From JBNGDW01 sp049975325 (GTDB lineage Bacteria > Cloacimonadota > Cloacimonadia > JGIOTU-2 > JBNGDW01): DNA of 33,491 nt. The notes under the pieces were generated by a model. The model was not told the origin of the DNA and ran no database searches. It saw only the letters and a list, made by a program, of their open reading frames with translations. Where the stretch lies: contig JBNGDW010000005.1 of NCBI GenBank assembly GCA_049975325.1, positions 1 to 33,491 of the forward strand. Direction: 5' to 3'. Shown here one piece after another: positions 8,010-16,093 of the stretch. Position numbers and translations under genes: made by a program. Numbering within the stretch: position 1 is the first letter of the stretch; each line of letters begins with the position of its first letter.

Positions 8010-10163
8010 TTAAAGACTAATTTGCACACCAAGAGTAAAGGAAGAAATAGTTTCCTCTTTTCCTTCAATCTTTCCATCCCCATTTATATCATCATAATAT
8101 TTTTTATAAGAGCCGATAAGAAGGGTGGCTGGGGAGATTGTATATCCCAGTCCTGCCTCAATGATTGCGGTTGGGGTTTTCCATTCTGAAAATTTTTCTA
8201 CCTGAGTTTGAGAATAACTAATAACAGCATAAGATAACCGAGGTATAAAAGTTTTTGTAAAGGAAAGCTGTCCATAGATGCTTTTACCAAGCCTATAATC
8301 TTCTCCTTTAATGTCTTCATATGCAATTGAAAGGTCTACAACATTAAATAGGTGTGATGTCAGCTCAGCTCTCCATCCCTGGGCTTTATTTATGTTTTTT
8401 AATCTGGATTCTTTTGAGGTAATTGTATAATTTGAAGTATCCACAAATGCTCGCTGATTGTCATAAATCCTATTAAAATAATTGGGTTCAAAATCCTGTC
8501 CGAAGATTTTATATTCCAAATTCAGATCAAATATGAGAAAATGCGAGCCGAATCCCGGAAAGGTAGCGCCCCATCCATGATTTATAATATGGGCTACTTC
8601 ACTGTAATGGTAGAGCTGGAAACCCTTTGTTGAAACAAGGGGCAGCATATAGTCAAATCCAAGAATAGTGAGGCTCTTTTTATCTCCAATGCTTGGAACT
8701 TGTTTGAGATTTAAAGTATCAAATGATTGTTCACTATCCGGGATGTTATCATTATTTGCATCTATATCCACCTCCGAATGTCCTAGATAAGAGGAATCAG
8801 GTGGATCAGGCCAGCCATCGCCATCTGTATCTGCCCACCAGTTCTCGTTCTCTGGAAAGTCATCATATTGATCAGGATATCCATCACTATCTTTATCATC
8901 CAAGCTGCCCAACTGGTTTATATCCGTGACAACAGTGCTACCCAGTTGTAAATTTTTTATAATCGGTACTCCAGAGCCCGTGAGCGGTTTCGCAGTAATT
9001 CGTCCAGCAAAAATATCAAGGTCATAGATGTTTGGGCTAAATATATCAAAGGCAAGGTCGAATGGATTATTAGTATTGATTGCTATCTCTACTCCTAATT
9101 GTTTTTCATCTGGGTAGTTGAGCATGTTTGTATAGTCACGCATAATAAGTCCGTAGCCGAATCTCACAGAGGGAAAGCTCCCAATGCGGAAGTAGAATGG
9201 GTCTTGTTTTGTTGCGAACCTGAGATAATAGATCTTATTTAGATAATCTTCAAAGTCTTCCCAGTCCTCCTCGCGAATATTTCCGTCTCCATCAATCAGG
9301 AAGTTAAGATCAAGTCCGATGCCGAATTTCCATATACCAATTTCAGGCATAAAGCGGATTTGCGTGTAGAGTTGGTTGTTGATGGAGACCGCACCAATTT
9401 CCATTGTAAGTGGAAAAGGGAGCCGAGTCTGTGCGAGTTTTTCTCCAGCTTTAGCAGGGATTTCTGGTGCCGATGGAGTTGGGTAAGTCCCCATAGGAAG
9501 TTGGGGTGTAAATGTTACCTGCTCAATCTCCATCCCCCTCTTAAGTTGATCCTGTATATCAGGTGGTAGCTCACGGAAGTTGAGCTCTTCCATACGCGGG
9601 GTCTCATTCCCATCTGAAAAGCCTTGATTACCGGCAGTAATATTCTTAATACCATAATCATTCCCTAATTCAACAATTCCATCAAATACATAGACTATGG
9701 TATTCCCATTTTCCGGATTTGCCCAGACCAAGAAGTCTGTACCTCTTACTGTTGAAACCGCTGTGGAAGTCAGGACAGAGGTGCTGCCAATCCCCGGCTT
9801 TACCTGAACCCAGATATATCCTGACTTAAGTTCAAGACTTTTTGAAACCCCCTCTTTAGTATGGGCAAGTTCTAATTCAACAGTAGATTGGGGTAGAATT
9901 TTTATCATACCACTATTATCAGAAAATCGAACCGTTGTCTCACCATCTTCCCTTGTGATAAGAATATCATTACTCAGTACTATCGTACCAATTTCAACTG
10001 GCTGGAGTTCATTATTATGATTTAAAATTGTCTCTCCTGTGACATTAAGAACAACTGCGAATGGCTCCCCAGTCTGAGCAGAGAGGGGCGGGAGTGGTAG
10101 AAAACCCAGTGACATAAACAAATATAGAACGAGATATATACCCAGAGCTTTTTTTATGTGCAT
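8010..10163 (-). CDS. FecR-domain protein fused to an outer-membrane-like beta-barrel with calcium-binding loops
   Basis: Exported protein of 717 residues with a signal peptide (about 1-29, ending LSAQ). A FecR domain follows at about 35-175: a duplicated beta-unit with a DILITREDGETTVRF-like strand pair and the typical STVRGTDFLVW motif (about 137-147). After a Pro-rich linker (about 220-245), residues 250-717 look like a beta-barrel or porin-like region of alternating aromatic and polar strands. Three acidic turns resemble calcium sites: DGDGNIREED (about 291-300), a thrombospondin type 3-like stretch DSDGYPD...DTDGDGWPD (about 425-475), and DINGDGKIEGKEE (about 692-704). It is the first gene of the purD/PorU-like/PorV-like run and is divergent from cinA. 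The family of the barrel part is not recognised. Function is unknown; a periplasmic sensor or ligand-binding module on an outer-membrane barrel is one guess. Confidence 0.75.
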   Translation of the reverse strand: MHIKKALGIYLVLYLFMSLGFLPLPPLSAQTGEPFAVVLNVTGETILNHNNELQPVEIGTIVLSNDILITREDGETTVRFSDNSGMIKILPQSTVELELAHTKEGVSKSLELKSGYIWVQVKPGIGSTSVLTSTAVSTVRGTDFLVWANPENGNTIVYVFDGIVELGNDYGIKNITAGNQGFSDGNETPRMEELNFRELPPDIQDQLKRGMEIEQVTFTPQLPMGTYPTPSAPEIPAKAGEKLAQTRLPFPLTMEIGAVSINNQLYTQIRFMPEIGIWKFGIGLDLNFLIDGDGNIREEDWEDFEDYLNKIYYLRFATKQDPFYFRIGSFPSVRFGYGLIMRDYTNMLNYPDEKQLGVEIAINTNNPFDLAFDIFSPNIYDLDIFAGRITAKPLTGSGVPIIKNLQLGSTVVTDINQLGSLDDKDSDGYPDQYDDFPENENWWADTDGDGWPDPPDSSYLGHSEVDIDANNDNIPDSEQSFDTLNLKQVPSIGDKKSLTILGFDYMLPLVSTKGFQLYHYSEVAHIINHGWGATFPGFGSHFLIFDLNLEYKIFGQDFEPNYFNRIYDNQRAFVDTSNYTITSKESRLKNINKAQGWRAELTSHLFNVVDLSIAYEDIKGEDYRLGKSIYGQLSFTKTFIPRLSYAVISYSQTQVEKFSEWKTPTAIIEAGLGYTISPATLLIGSYKKYYDDINGDGKIEGKEETISSFTLGVQISL

Positions 10164-10185
10164 CTTCTACTTTCTTTTAAAATTT

Positions 10186-10214
10186 TTGACTTTTATTTCG
10201 GTGTACCCTAAAAA
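10186..10214 (+). promoter_or_regulatory. Possible promoter of cinA-nadB
   Basis: TTGACT (10186-10191) and TAAAAA (10209-10214) are separated by 17 bases, a sigma70-like arrangement 52 bases before the cinA start, inside the 103-base divergent gap shared with the FecR-domain gene. The -10 element is a weak match, so this is tentative. A TTGACA also occurs on the minus strand (10243-10248) but lacks a recognisable -10 partner. Confidence 0.3.
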
Positions 10215-10266
10215 AGGAATAAAAGAATCTATAGAAAAATAATGTCAATATTTTGGAGCAAGTTTT

Positions 10267-11481
10267 ATGGTAAAAATCAGTTTTATCACAATAGGAAATG
10301 AAATCCTGCTAGGGAAGACGGTCAATACAAATCTTGCATTTATTGGCATGCAGCTTTCCAACAATGGTCTCAGCCTCTCTTATGAGGTAACTATATCGGA
10401 CGATCAAAATGCAATAATCACCGCCTTAGAGGAGTTATGGGCTAAAAGTGATGTGGTTATCACTTCAGGTGGCCTTGGACCGACAAGGGATGATGTTACA
10501 AAGAAAAGTATTGCTGGATTCTTCCAAACTCAGCTAGAATTTCGGGATGATGTCTGGGATGACATAAAACTCCTTTATCAAAGAAAAAATAAGTCAATAC
10601 CTGAGATCGTTAGAACACAGGCTGAAGTCCCCAAAGGATTTAACACTATCCAAAACCATTCTGGCACTGCGCCTGGTCTGCATTTTCAAACTGATGGGAA
10701 GAATTTCTTTGCTCTACCTGGAGTTCCGTATGAGATGAAGCCTATGGTCACTGAATATATAATTCCATTTTTGAAAAAGCAGTATAGCCCCAAAGAATTT
10801 TATTGCAAGACCATTCATACCATTGGCATATTGGAGGCTGAGCTTAGCGAGCGTGTGAGTGATATTGAGCCCCCTCCAGATACCAATATAGCGTTCTTGC
10901 CCCAGTTGGGTAAGGTAGATATCAGAATTTATGGGAATAATAAAGATGGGTTTCAGGAAACCATAGATAAAATAGAGGAACGGTTAGGTGAGTACATTTA
11001 TGGATACGATGATGATACTATAGTAGGGCTGTGTCATGAAAAACTCCTTCGATCTGGCAAGAAATTAGCTGTTGCTGAATCCTGCACAGGAGGCCTGATT
11101 CAAAATCTTTTTACAAATAATTCAGGAAGCTCTAACTACTTTGCTGGCGGAGTGATATCGTATAGCAATGAGGCAAAGATGAAATTGCTTGGCGTAAAAG
11201 AATCAACCTTAGAAAAATTCGGAGCAGTAAGTAAAGAAACTGTAGAAGAAATGTTGCGAGGTGTGCGAACACTTTTTGATGCTGATTATGCAATTGCTGT
11301 ATCTGGAATAGCAGGTCCTACAGGAGGAACAAAGGAAAAGCCTGTGGGTCTCGTATTCGTTGGTGTAAATATTGAAGGTAAATTGCTTGTTAAGAGGTTC
11401 GATTTTTCAGGGGACAGACTACAGGTTAAGCAGCAATCGGCGGAAAATGCCATTTATTTACTTTTGAAAAATCTTTCGTAG
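10267..11481 (+). CDS. cinA: CinA family protein (nucleotide/NMN-processing, competence/damage-inducible homologue)
   Basis: Cytosolic two-domain protein of 404 residues. The N-terminal molybdopterin-binding-like COG1058 domain (about 1-170) opens with ISFITIGNEILLGKTVNTN and carries VITSGGLGPTRDDVTK and FALPGVPYEMKPM; in characterised members it has ADP-ribose pyrophosphatase activity. The C-terminal PncC/CinA_C domain (about 255-404) has LAVAESCTGGLIQ, AGGVISYSNEAK and AVSGIAGPTGGTKEKPVG; this domain deamidates nicotinamide mononucleotide to nicotinate mononucleotide. The ATG has GGAG eight bases upstream. nadB begins 32 bases downstream on the same strand, so NAD recycling and de novo synthesis are probably co-expressed. 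The length is slightly short for the family (about 410-425) but all motifs are present. The link to natural competence implied by the name is historical; NAD metabolism is the better reading here. Confidence 0.95.
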   Translation: MVKISFITIGNEILLGKTVNTNLAFIGMQLSNNGLSLSYEVTISDDQNAIITALEELWAKSDVVITSGGLGPTRDDVTKKSIAGFFQTQLEFRDDVWDDIKLLYQRKNKSIPEIVRTQAEVPKGFNTIQNHSGTAPGLHFQTDGKNFFALPGVPYEMKPMVTEYIIPFLKKQYSPKEFYCKTIHTIGILEAELSERVSDIEPPPDTNIAFLPQLGKVDIRIYGNNKDGFQETIDKIEERLGEYIYGYDDDTIVGLCHEKLLRSGKKLAVAESCTGGLIQNLFTNNSGSSNYFAGGVISYSNEAKMKLLGVKESTLEKFGAVSKETVEEMLRGVRTLFDADYAIAVSGIAGPTGGTKEKPVGLVFVGVNIEGKLLVKRFDFSGDRLQVKQQSAENAIYLLLKNLS

Positions 11482-11513
11482 ACTCGGGCGAATAAATATG
11501 ATAAGAGGTTATT

Positions 11514-13130
11514 ATGAAAAATTCGGATGATGATATAATAAGGAGTGATTTCCTCGTTATTGGGAGCGGTATCGCAGGGTTGCAGTTTGCTCTGGAAGCT
11601 GCCAAGATTGGCTCAGTTTCGCTTGTGACTAAAAATAGCATTGCTGATTCTAATACTGAACTTGCACAAGGGGGGATTGCAGCAGTTGTGAATGAGACGG
11701 ACTCCTTTGAGTCTCATATCGAAGATACATATAAAGCAGGGGCAGAACTTGGTCATAAAGAATTTATAGCTGAAATTGTATACGCAGCTCCCAAGATTAT
11801 AGAAAATATGATTAAATTAGGAGTAAAATTTACAACAAGAGAGGGGAAACCGGTTACACTTTCAAACCTCGCATTAGGGAAGGAAGGTGGGCATTCACAT
11901 AGACGGATTATATTTTCTGGAGATTCTACCGGGAAAGAGATTGAGGAGCAATTGATTCGAATCGTGCGGGCTACTCCTCAAATTACTATCTATGAAAATC
12001 ATGTTGCTATTGACCTAATTACCCAGCACCATATCAAAGGACCTGATGTATATAATGCAGGGATTACCTGCTGGGGGGCTTATGTATTGGATGTTAAAAA
12101 TCAGGTTGTTAAGCGTTTTCTTGCCAATAAGACCCTGCTAGCTACAGGAGGCAGTGCCCAGGTATATTATCACACGACCAATTCTCCGGTAGCTACCGGG
12201 GATGGTATTGCTATGGCATATCGCGCTGGGGCTCGGATTGCCAATATGGAGTTTATACAATTTCACCCCACAGCACTATATCAGCCAGAAAGTGATCAGG
12301 TTTTTCTTATTTCAGAGGCTGTGCGTGGGGAGGGGGCAGTGCTCCGCTTGCCTGATGGTACGCCATTCATGAAGCAATATCACAAACTTGGTGATCTTGC
12401 TCCGAGAGATGTGGTCGCACAAGCCATTGATTTTGAGATGATTAAGCATGGGTATAAATTTGTTTATCTTGATCTTACACATCTTGACGGCGAAAAAATG
12501 AAAACACGTTTTCCAAATATCTACAGAAAATGTATGGAATATGGTATTGACTTTACGAAAGATATGATTCCGGTTGTCCCAGCTGCTCATTATACCTGTG
12601 GAGGGATTCTTTCAAGTGTAAGGGGAGAGACGGATATAAAAAATCTCTATGCCTGTGGAGAGGTGGCATGTACAGGACTACATGGGGCAAATAGGTTGGC
12701 TTCAAATTCACTTCTTGAGGCGGCAGTTACTGCTTATAATGCAGCGCACCTACCCCAAAATAGGGAAAAAGTTGAGTTTCCTGATATACCGAGATGGAGC
12801 GAAGAAGGAGTTTTTGATGAAGAAGAATGGATTATAATTGCCCATAATAAAAATACTATACGGCGTATGATGTGGAATTATGTTGGTATTGTACGTTCAA
12901 ATCGTAGGCTTTATTATGCAAGCGAGTGGCTGAGAATATTCTATAAGGAGATTGAAGAATTTTATAAAAAAAATCCAGTTCGCCCAGATTTAATTGAAAT
13001 TTGGAATTTAGTTACTGTAGCAGAGCTTATCATTCATTCGGCAATGGCACGAAAAGAAAGCCGGGGATTACATTATAATAAAGACTATCCAGACACAAGA
13101 GATGAATATAAGAAAGATACAATACTGTAA
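11514..13130 (+). CDS. nadB: L-aspartate oxidase
   Basis: FAD enzyme of 538 residues that oxidises L-aspartate to iminoaspartate, the first step of de novo NAD synthesis; NadA then condenses the product to quinolinate. Features seen are the FAD Rossmann motif VIGSGIAGLQFALEA near the N terminus, the family motif NTELAQGGIAAV, the substrate/flavin region GKEGGHSHRRI, the ATGGSAQVYYHTTN loop, EFIQFHPTALY, and VVPAAHYTCGGI followed by LYACGEVACTGLHGANRLASNSLLE. The helical C-terminal domain (about 425-538) is intact. AAGAGG precedes the ATG. nadA and nadC are not in the window, so the product must be used by enzymes encoded elsewhere. In anaerobes fumarate can replace oxygen as the electron acceptor. 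Confusion with succinate dehydrogenase/fumarate reductase flavoproteins is unlikely given the NadB-specific motifs. Confidence 0.96.
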   Translation: MKNSDDDIIRSDFLVIGSGIAGLQFALEAAKIGSVSLVTKNSIADSNTELAQGGIAAVVNETDSFESHIEDTYKAGAELGHKEFIAEIVYAAPKIIENMIKLGVKFTTREGKPVTLSNLALGKEGGHSHRRIIFSGDSTGKEIEEQLIRIVRATPQITIYENHVAIDLITQHHIKGPDVYNAGITCWGAYVLDVKNQVVKRFLANKTLLATGGSAQVYYHTTNSPVATGDGIAMAYRAGARIANMEFIQFHPTALYQPESDQVFLISEAVRGEGAVLRLPDGTPFMKQYHKLGDLAPRDVVAQAIDFEMIKHGYKFVYLDLTHLDGEKMKTRFPNIYRKCMEYGIDFTKDMIPVVPAAHYTCGGILSSVRGETDIKNLYACGEVACTGLHGANRLASNSLLEAAVTAYNAAHLPQNREKVEFPDIPRWSEEGVFDEEEWIIIAHNKNTIRRMMWNYVGIVRSNRRLYYASEWLRIFYKEIEEFYKKNPVRPDLIEIWNLVTVAELIIHSAMARKESRGLHYNKDYPDTRDEYKKDTIL

Positions 13131-13145
13131 AAATTAGGAAAAGAA

Positions 13146-13212
13146 AGAGTAAAAGGATAACTCAATACAGACCTATATTGTAAGTTACGGCTAATCAGTA
13201 CCCTTTTACTCT
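13146..13212. terminator. Long nested inverted repeat between convergent nadB and rnfB (candidate bidirectional terminator)
   Basis: A perfect 11-bp inverted repeat (AGAGTAAAAGG at 13146-13156, CCTTTTACTCT at 13202-13212) encloses 45 bases. These contain a second stem: AACT+CAATA (13159-13167) pairing with TATTG (13176-13180) and AGTT (13183-13186), with TA bulged between. A T-rich run follows on the plus strand (ATAATTTTTTT), and the minus strand shows an AT-rich run after the repeat. It sits between converging genes, where a terminator is expected, but the loop is far longer than usual, so it may instead be a folded RNA element or a repeat. Confidence 0.5.
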
Positions 13213-13237
13213 ATAATTTTTTTATCTTGTTTTTGTT

Positions 13238-14272
13238 TTATTTTGTTTTTGTGCTTTTTGCCGTATTCCCCGTTACTTTTTCTTCTTCCTCTTCTATCGT
13301 TATAATAGCGTCTTTAGGGCACTTTTCTACGCATATTCCGCATCTGATACATTTTTCTTCATCTATTTTGTGAGGTTTTCTCCGTTCACCCTCAATTGCA
13401 TCCACTGGGCAGTTTCGCTTACAAATCAGACATCCAATACATTTTTCTTCTATCACTCTTGGTTGAGGATGGTTGCCAATCGTATCTATAATAGAGTTAG
13501 TTGGGCACACCTGAGCACAGATACCGCAATTGACGCATTTTGAATAATCAATAATTGCGAGGTTATTTTCAACTCGAATTGCTTGAACAGGGCATTTTCT
13601 CTCACATATTTTACAGGCAATACAAGCAGTTTTACTCCCACATTTAACCTTTGCTGTTTTCCCTTTATCCAGAGAGCTGCAGAGCACATGCACCTTTTTA
13701 CTTATAGGCACCAGCTCGATAATATTCTGGGGGCACGCCTCGACACACTTACCACATCCTGTACAGCGCTCCTCATCAATAATGCGCATATTGTTATCAT
13801 CCAATGAAATTGCATCAAAAGGACAGGCTCGGATGCAATCGTTGTATCCCAGGCATCCATATTCGCACAGGTTTCTACCAGCATTAAGGAGTGAAGCCGC
13901 TTTACAGGTTGGTATTCCTTTATATTCAAATTTTAGAAAGGTGTTATCATTGCCGCCACTCTGACAATGTATCAGGGCTATTTTTCTTTCTTGAGTGCTT
14001 GCTTCTACCCCCATTATTTCTGAGATCTTTTTTACAACTTCCTCGCCTCCTGGAGAACAGAGGTTGGGATCAGCACCCTTTGTAACAATTGCTTCTGCGT
14101 AGCCAGAGCAGCCAGGGAAGCCGCATGAACCACAGTTTGCTCCCGGCAGAATCTCTTCTATTTGTTGAATTTTGGGATCTATTTCCACATAGAATTTTTT
14201 AGCTGCAAGTGAAAGTATTACACCAAAGATAATTCCCAGACATCCTAAAACAATTATCGCAGTTTCTACCAT
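13238..14272 (-). CDS. rnfB: Rnf complex subunit B (polyferredoxin electron-input subunit)
   Basis: Peripheral membrane Fe-S subunit of the Rnf ferredoxin:NAD+ oxidoreductase; it accepts electrons from reduced ferredoxin. An N-terminal anchor helix (about 3-24) is followed by the RnfB-specific cluster motif with Cys47, 50, 55 and 72 (ANCGSCGFPGCSGYAEA). Ferredoxin-type CxxCxxCxxxCP motifs follow near residues 170, 217, 246, 278 and 308, plus a variant with altered spacing at 136-150 (CEYGCLGYNDCIRACP), giving about six predicted [4Fe-4S] sites beyond the N-terminal one. At 344 residues it is longer than the proteobacterial form (about 190) and resembles the polyferredoxin RnfB of anaerobes. 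The C-terminal tail is lysine/glutamate rich. It is the last gene of the operon, 11 bases after rnfA, with GGAG upstream of the ATG. Confidence 0.96.
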   Translation of the reverse strand: MVETAIIVLGCLGIIFGVILSLAAKKFYVEIDPKIQQIEEILPGANCGSCGFPGCSGYAEAIVTKGADPNLCSPGGEEVVKKISEIMGVEASTQERKIALIHCQSGGNDNTFLKFEYKGIPTCKAASLLNAGRNLCEYGCLGYNDCIRACPFDAISLDDNNMRIIDEERCTGCGKCVEACPQNIIELVPISKKVHVLCSSLDKGKTAKVKCGSKTACIACKICERKCPVQAIRVENNLAIIDYSKCVNCGICAQVCPTNSIIDTIGNHPQPRVIEEKCIGCLICKRNCPVDAIEGERRKPHKIDEEKCIRCGICVEKCPKDAIITIEEEEEKVTGNTAKSTKTK

Positions 14273-14283
14273 TTTTACTCCTA

Positions 14284-14886
14284 CTAAAATTTAAGTCCTG
14301 AGAAACCCATAAATGCCAAAGCCATACACCCTGCGACGACAAAGGCAATGGGCATTCCTTTTAAAGAATCAGGTATATTGGCATTCTCCAATCTTTCACG
14401 GATACCAGCCATTAAAATAAGTACAAGAGTAAAACCAATGCCGGCAGAGAACCCATTAACAATTGCCTGCAAAAATGTAAATCTTTCAGTGATATTTAGG
14501 ATTGATACGCCTAGAACTGCGCAGTTTGTAGTGATAAGAGGCAGATAGATTCCAAGCGATTTGTAGAGACTAGGAGCAGTTTTCTGGATCACCATTTCTA
14601 CCAGTTGAACAAGCGCGGCAATGCTTATAATAAATGTAATTGTTTGCAGAAAGGTCAAATCAATTCCGAAAATACTCGTTTGGGGGTTCAAAAAGAATGT
14701 GTATATGAGCCAGGTAATGGTCGATGCCATTGTCATCACGAAGATCACCGCCATTCCCATCCCAAGCGCAGAATCCAATTTTCTTGATACGCCAATATAC
14801 GGGCACAAGCCAAGAAATCTTATAAGAACGAAGTTGTTGATAAAAATTGCGCCAATAATAATTGCAAAAAAACTCGCTGTCTCCAT
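14284..14886 (-). CDS. rnfA: Rnf complex subunit A (integral membrane)
   Basis: Integral inner-membrane subunit of 200 residues with six predicted helices, homologous to NqrE. Together with RnfE it forms the inverted pair that in known structures holds a membrane [2Fe-2S] cluster carrying electrons through the membrane. The conserved half-site NNFVLIRFLGLCPYIGVS (about 17-34) has the cluster cysteine Cys28, and the second half LITTNCAVLGVSILN (about 117-131) supplies Cys121. Length is typical. The gene starts nine bases after rnfE ends, with AAGGAG upstream of the ATG, and is followed 11 bases later by rnfB. RnfA and RnfE are related to each other; the order and the NNFVLIRFLG motif decide the assignment. 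Confidence 0.96.
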   Translation of the reverse strand: METASFFAIIIGAIFINNFVLIRFLGLCPYIGVSRKLDSALGMGMAVIFVMTMASTITWLIYTFFLNPQTSIFGIDLTFLQTITFIISIAALVQLVEMVIQKTAPSLYKSLGIYLPLITTNCAVLGVSILNITERFTFLQAIVNGFSAGIGFTLVLILMAGIRERLENANIPDSLKGMPIAFVVAGCMALAFMGFSGLKF

Positions 14887-14895
14887 AATTTCTCC

Positions 14896-15495
14896 TTATG
14901 CACCTGACTTTCGTCGTTTAATCCAGTTTATCAATCCCATAAGTAGCCCGATAGTAAAGAATGCCCCGGGGGGAAGAATTGCTGCTACAACTGGCTGATA
15001 GGTAGCGGGTAAGATAGGGATGTTTAATATACCTCCTGTGCCGAGGAACTCGCGAATAGCCGCTATTAGTATCAGGGCAAAAGTAAAACCAAGACCCATA
15101 CCAAGAGCGTCAAGGATAGAGTATGTCAGATTATTTTTACTTGCAAAAGCCTCTACTCTACCAAGTATAATGCAGTTTACAACTATTAAGGGGATAAAAA
15201 GGCCTAAACTCTTATGAAGATCAGGAAGATAGGCATTCATTGTCAGGTCTACTATGGTTACGAAAGATGCAATAACCAAAATATAACATGGAATCCTGAT
15301 TTTTTTCGGTATAGCATTTTTGATGAGGGAGATAATAAAGTTTGAACAAAGGAGTACAAAAGTAGCTGCCGCGCCCATACCAATAGCATTATTTACAGAT
15401 GTACTTACCGCAAGGGTAGGGCAGAGCCCCAATGCCATAAAGAAGATAGGATTCTCTTTAATTATCCCTTTAGTGAATTCGCCTAATGCCTTCAT
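14896..15495 (-). CDS. rnfE: Rnf complex subunit E (integral membrane)
   Basis: Integral inner-membrane subunit of 199 residues, homologous to NqrD and to RnfA. The RnfE-type opening is present: an amphipathic start (MKALGEFTKGIIKENPIF), then ALGLCPTLAVSTSVNNAIGMG with cluster cysteine Cys24, and the second half-site LIVVNCIILGRVEAFA (about 103-119). Six membrane helices can be drawn, and the C-terminal region contains the usual GFTFALILIAAIREFLG and a Pro-rich loop near PPGAFF. It lies six bases after rnfG and nine bases before rnfA, so translation is probably coupled. It works with RnfA, RnfD and RnfG in the membrane arm that couples electron flow to Na+ or H+ export; the coupling ion cannot be told from sequence alone. 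Confidence 0.95.
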   Translation of the reverse strand: MKALGEFTKGIIKENPIFFMALGLCPTLAVSTSVNNAIGMGAAATFVLLCSNFIISLIKNAIPKKIRIPCYILVIASFVTIVDLTMNAYLPDLHKSLGLFIPLIVVNCIILGRVEAFASKNNLTYSILDALGMGLGFTFALILIAAIREFLGTGGILNIPILPATYQPVVAAILPPGAFFTIGLLMGLINWIKRRKSGA

Positions 15496-15501
15496 TTTGC
15501 C

Positions 15502-16050
15502 TTATCCTTCCTCTTTTGTGCTTATTATATCCTTTATTTGAGAGAATTTTTCCCGAATAGCGTCCGTTATTGCCCGACTTGTAATCGTTGCTCCAGTAAT
15601 TGCCTCTATTTCACCTCCATCTTTCTTTACCATCAGTTGTTTAGGGTCTTTGCCAATAAATTGTTCTGTGAATTCAGGAGAGGTGCAGTTAGCCCCAAGT
15701 CCGGGTGTTTCCTGCTGAGACATAACCTTTATACCTGATATCTGAGATAAAGTGTCGATTCCTACCATGGTTCGTATTATCCCTCCATAGCCTTCTTTCT
15801 CACAGGTAAATGTATATCCCACAAGTTTGCCATCATTATCTAATCCCTTGTAACAGATGGTATCTTTATCTGTTTTTACTGGCTGAAATTCTGAAGCCAT
15901 TGGCAGGACTTCTTTACGAGCGACTTCTTCACCTAACTTTCTATTCCTTTCTATGATAGGGGCTGTTTGCTGGTAAATTAGGGCAAGGATGCCACCGGCT
16001 ACTACACAAATAATTACCAATATAAGCGTGGGACGAAGAATATCTTTCAT
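15502..16050 (-). CDS. rnfG: Rnf complex subunit G (covalent-FMN subunit)
   Basis: Membrane-anchored subunit of 182 residues, homologous to NqrC. One N-terminal helix (about 8-27, LILVIICVVAGGILALIY) is followed by a soluble FMN-binding domain. The flavinylation motif TGATITS is at about 152-158 with the FMN-accepting Thr155; upstream are the conserved GYGGIIRTMVGID (about 87-99) and QETPGLGA (about 113-120) segments. The FMN is attached by an ApbE-type flavin transferase, which is not encoded in this window. The ATG has GAGGAG about eight bases upstream. It starts 43 bases after rnfD ends and runs almost directly into rnfE, fitting the usual C-D-G-E-A-B order. Confidence 0.95.
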   Translation of the reverse strand: MKDILRPTLILVIICVVAGGILALIYQQTAPIIERNRKLGEEVARKEVLPMASEFQPVKTDKDTICYKGLDNDGKLVGYTFTCEKEGYGGIIRTMVGIDTLSQISGIKVMSQQETPGLGANCTSPEFTEQFIGKDPKQLMVKKDGGEIEAITGATITSRAITDAIREKFSQIKDIISTKEEG

Positions 16051-16093
16051 TATTCTCGCTCCTCATCTTTTATTTTTAAATAGTTTTTGTAAA

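Noticed and set aside
7631..8020. 129-residue plus-strand frame antisense to purD
   Set aside because: The opposite strand encodes conserved PurD motifs throughout; this frame has no family resemblance.
14621..14998. 125-residue plus-strand frame antisense to rnfA/rnfE
   Set aside because: Antisense of two conserved membrane proteins; hydrophobic character is a by-product of the sense strand.
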